Source: Zeugodacus cucurbitae
Taxonomy: Eukaryota; Arthropoda; Insecta; Diptera; Tephritidae
Assembly: GCF_028554725.1 (NCBI RefSeq)
Contig: NC_071671.1
Location: 64,846,001-64,910,000 of the forward strand
Length of the DNA: 64,000 nucleotides
Direction of reading: 5' to 3'
The notes under the pieces were generated by a model that worked only from the letters and a program-made list of their open reading frames with translations, did no database searches and had not been told where the DNA came from. Position numbers and translations under genes: made by a program. Positions 62,118 to 64,000 of the stretch are shown here, in pieces (position 1 is the stretch's first letter; every line of letters starts with the position of its first letter).

Positions 62118-63348
62118 ATACCCTGAACAGTGTATATTAAGTTTGTCACGAAGTTTGTAACACCCAGAAGGAAGCGTCGGAGGCCCTATGAAGTATATAT
62201 ATAAATGATCACTATGTTGAACTGAGTCGGTTTAGCCATGTCCGTCTGTCAGTCTTTTCGTCCGTCTGTCTGTCTATCTGTATATATGCGAACTAGTCCT
62301 TAAGTTTTTAAGATATCGTTTTGAAATTATTACAGATGTTATTTTCTCTTCAAAAAGCTGCTCATTTGTCGGAACTGCCGATATCGGACCACTATATAAT
62401 ATAGCTGCCACACAAACTGAAAGATCGGAATCAATGGCTTGTATGGAAAATTGTCCAATTTAACACATATCTTCAGGAAATATGGTGTGAGCTATTGTTC
62501 ATAGAAATAATTTAATCTCCGAAAAAATTGTTTAGATCGGTTGACTATAGCATATAGCTGCCATACAAACTGAACGATCGGAGTCAATGGCTTGTATGGA
62601 AAACTTCCGCATTTTACTACATCTCTTCACGAAATTTGGTGTGAGTTATTGCTCATAGAAATAATTTAATCTCCGAAAAAATTGTTCAGATCGGTTCACT
62701 ATAGCATACAGCTGTCATACAAACTGAACGATCGGAATCAAGGGCTTGTATGGAAAACTTCCGCATTTTACTACATATCTTCACGAAATTTGGTGTGAGT
62801 TATTGTTCATAGAAATAATTTAATCTCCGAAAAAATTGTTCAGATCGGTTCACTATAGCATATAGCTGCCATACAAACTGAACGATCGGTATCAAGGGCT
62901 TGTATGGAAAAGTTCCGCATTTTACTACATATCTTCACGAAATTTGGTGTGAGTTATTGCTCATAGAAATAATTTAATCTCCGAAAAAATAGTTCAGATC
63001 GGTTCACTATAGCATATAGATGTCATACCAACTGAACGATCGGAATCAATGACTTGTATGGAAAATTTTCGCTTTTGACGTGGTAACTTCACGAAATTTG
63101 ACATGGATTACTGCTTAAGGTAATAATATAATCTCCGACGAAATTGTTCAGATCGGTTAACTATACAACCTTAGTGTTTCTAGCAAACAACCCGGCTAAA
63201 ATGAATTAGTAAAATGTTTTCTTTTTTTTTTACTTACTTCTTCTTACGTCTTTAGATTTGCTTAAACACATAGTTACTAAAAGAAATGCACCTATGCATG
63301 GTATATTAGGTTCGGTACAGCCGAAGTTAACGTTTTTTCTTGTTTTTA
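62118..63348 (+). mobile_element. Helentron/DINE-like element, family 2, with central tandem repeats
   Basis: The left part carries GTAACACCCAGAAGGAAGCG (from about 62157), AAAGTATATATA-like and GATCACTATGTTGA phrases, then GAGTCGGTTTAGCCATGTCC and a GTCCGTCTGTC block (62240-62280). This order is close to what is known from INE-1/DINE-1 of Drosophila (CAGAAGGAAGCGT...AAGTATATATA...GATCAG...GAGTCGAT.T.GCCATGTCCGTC). A central array of 154-bp units follows (separate entry). The right end has a hairpin TTCGG-TACAG-CCGAA at 63311-63325 and a T-rich terminus with CTTGTTTTTA. No protein is encoded. It shares layout but not sequence with family 1 (copies A-D). The DINE/Helentron name rests on architecture and remembered motif order. 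Confidence 0.82.
62381..63150 (+). repeat. 154-bp tandem array, five units
   Basis: The phrase GATCGGTT.ACTATAGCAT starts at 62535, 62689, 62843 and 62997, with a degenerate start at 62381 and a partial sixth unit at 63151. The period is exactly 154 bp each time. Each unit runs through GCCATACAAACTGAACGATC, GGCTTGTATGGAAAA, CTTCACGAAATTTGGTGTGA and TAATTTAATCTCCGAAAAAA. The three central units are nearly identical, and the outer ones more diverged. Rolling-circle DINE elements in Drosophila are known to carry central repeats of about 150 bp. Confidence 0.95.
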
Positions 63349-64000
63349 TACATATAAAAATTGTCTCGCTTCGCGTTAAAATTCGCTAAATAAAGATTTT
63401 GTGGCTTCAAAATTCAATACAAGGCAAAAATATACAATAATTATTTCAGGACTGTCTGTCTGTCTGCTTTGTGGTTTACATGCAATTGCGCGCATTTTCC
63501 GGCAACTACCACAATTTTGTGTCAGCAACATGCAAGTGTTGTTGAAAAATTGATCAACCAAACTTCCCGAACTGCTAATATTTCCAGCGAATTTTGCACG
63601 AACATGACCATGAGCCCGAGCGAATTAAAGTTGTTAGACAAACAATTTGTTTTGTTTTGTAGTAGTTGTTGTTGTAGTTCATTCGAAGTTGTTCGCTAAC
63701 CAATCAAAGCACAAATACAAATGAATTTCGAAATGTTGTTGCTGTTGTGCGGTGCCATAAAATTTTATATGCACATAAATGCATGTTGTAATTGTAGGCG
63801 AACTGTTGCACACGGACATCCAAATATACATGGCAACAATGTTTATAAACATACATATGTAGCTTACAAGCAATAAGTGTATGTATGTGCATATATGTGT
63901 GTTGTTGTTGACAGTTACAAACGCCGTTGCCGTCAGCGTGTTGACATTCGCTTACTTTCAATTTCGCAAGTTGCAAGTTGCATGTTGCTTATACATATGT
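63349..64000. other. no recognisable gene
   Basis: AT-rich noncoding DNA with GTTGTTGTTG-type runs near 63665 and 63901. The overlapping frames at 63469-63976 have no domain. Confidence 0.55.

Overview
The window is AT-rich eukaryotic DNA, most likely from a cyclorrhaphan fly and probably a tephritid fruit fly (Bactrocera/Ceratitis type). The evidence is indirect: decayed mariner copies, LINE remnants, two families of INE-1/DINE-1-like (Helentron-type) repeats with the fly-typical GTCCGTCCGTCTGTC block, many CA/GT and AT microsatellites, and no bacterial gene organisation. No intact protein-coding gene, tRNA, rRNA or CRISPR array was found. Almost all open frames of 60-147 codons are chance frames or lie in low-complexity DNA; those with recognisable homology are transposase or reverse-transcriptase relics. 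The window is best read as a long intron or an intergenic region.

Layout. 1-6 kb: a possible noncoding first exon (donor at 725), an RTE-like LINE 3' fragment on the minus strand (about 2290-2700), a 231-bp hexanucleotide tract with a decayed tail (4176-4555) and a CT tract. 6-15 kb: a LINE 3' fragment with RNase H and a CCHC knuckle (6176-6785), a deleted mariner with both terminal repeats (9827-10605), and Helentron-like copy A (11911-13298). 15-31 kb: a second mariner relic (15392-15900), Helentron-like copy B (19736-20560), a third mariner relic (27290-28150), and a compact mariner deletion derivative with near-perfect terminal repeats (30464-30909). 32-38 kb: Helentron-like copies C and D bracket two copies of an approximately 310-bp duplicated segment. 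38-54 kb: a 758-bp array of a 7-bp repeat (CTCTAAA), a GA-rich minisatellite, a 316-bp MITE-like derivative of the 9.8-kb mariner, and a second, unrelated 7-bp array (TTTATGA). 54-64 kb: mostly unremarkable DNA, an AT-rich decayed repeat field rich in ATCGATTA-like motifs (about 59990-60790), and a second Helentron-like element carrying five 154-bp tandem units (62118-63348).

No set of genes works together here. The coherent story is the mobile-element and satellite biology. Mariner families are present as nested deletion derivatives. Helentron-like elements carry an internal tandem array of the sort known to seed satellites. A duplicated segment holds an 86-bp block that is identical between copies and contains an ATG plus a splice-donor-like site. 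Possible first or terminal exons (44794-44818, 52346-52470, the duplicated block, 290-724) are offered only as low-confidence candidates.
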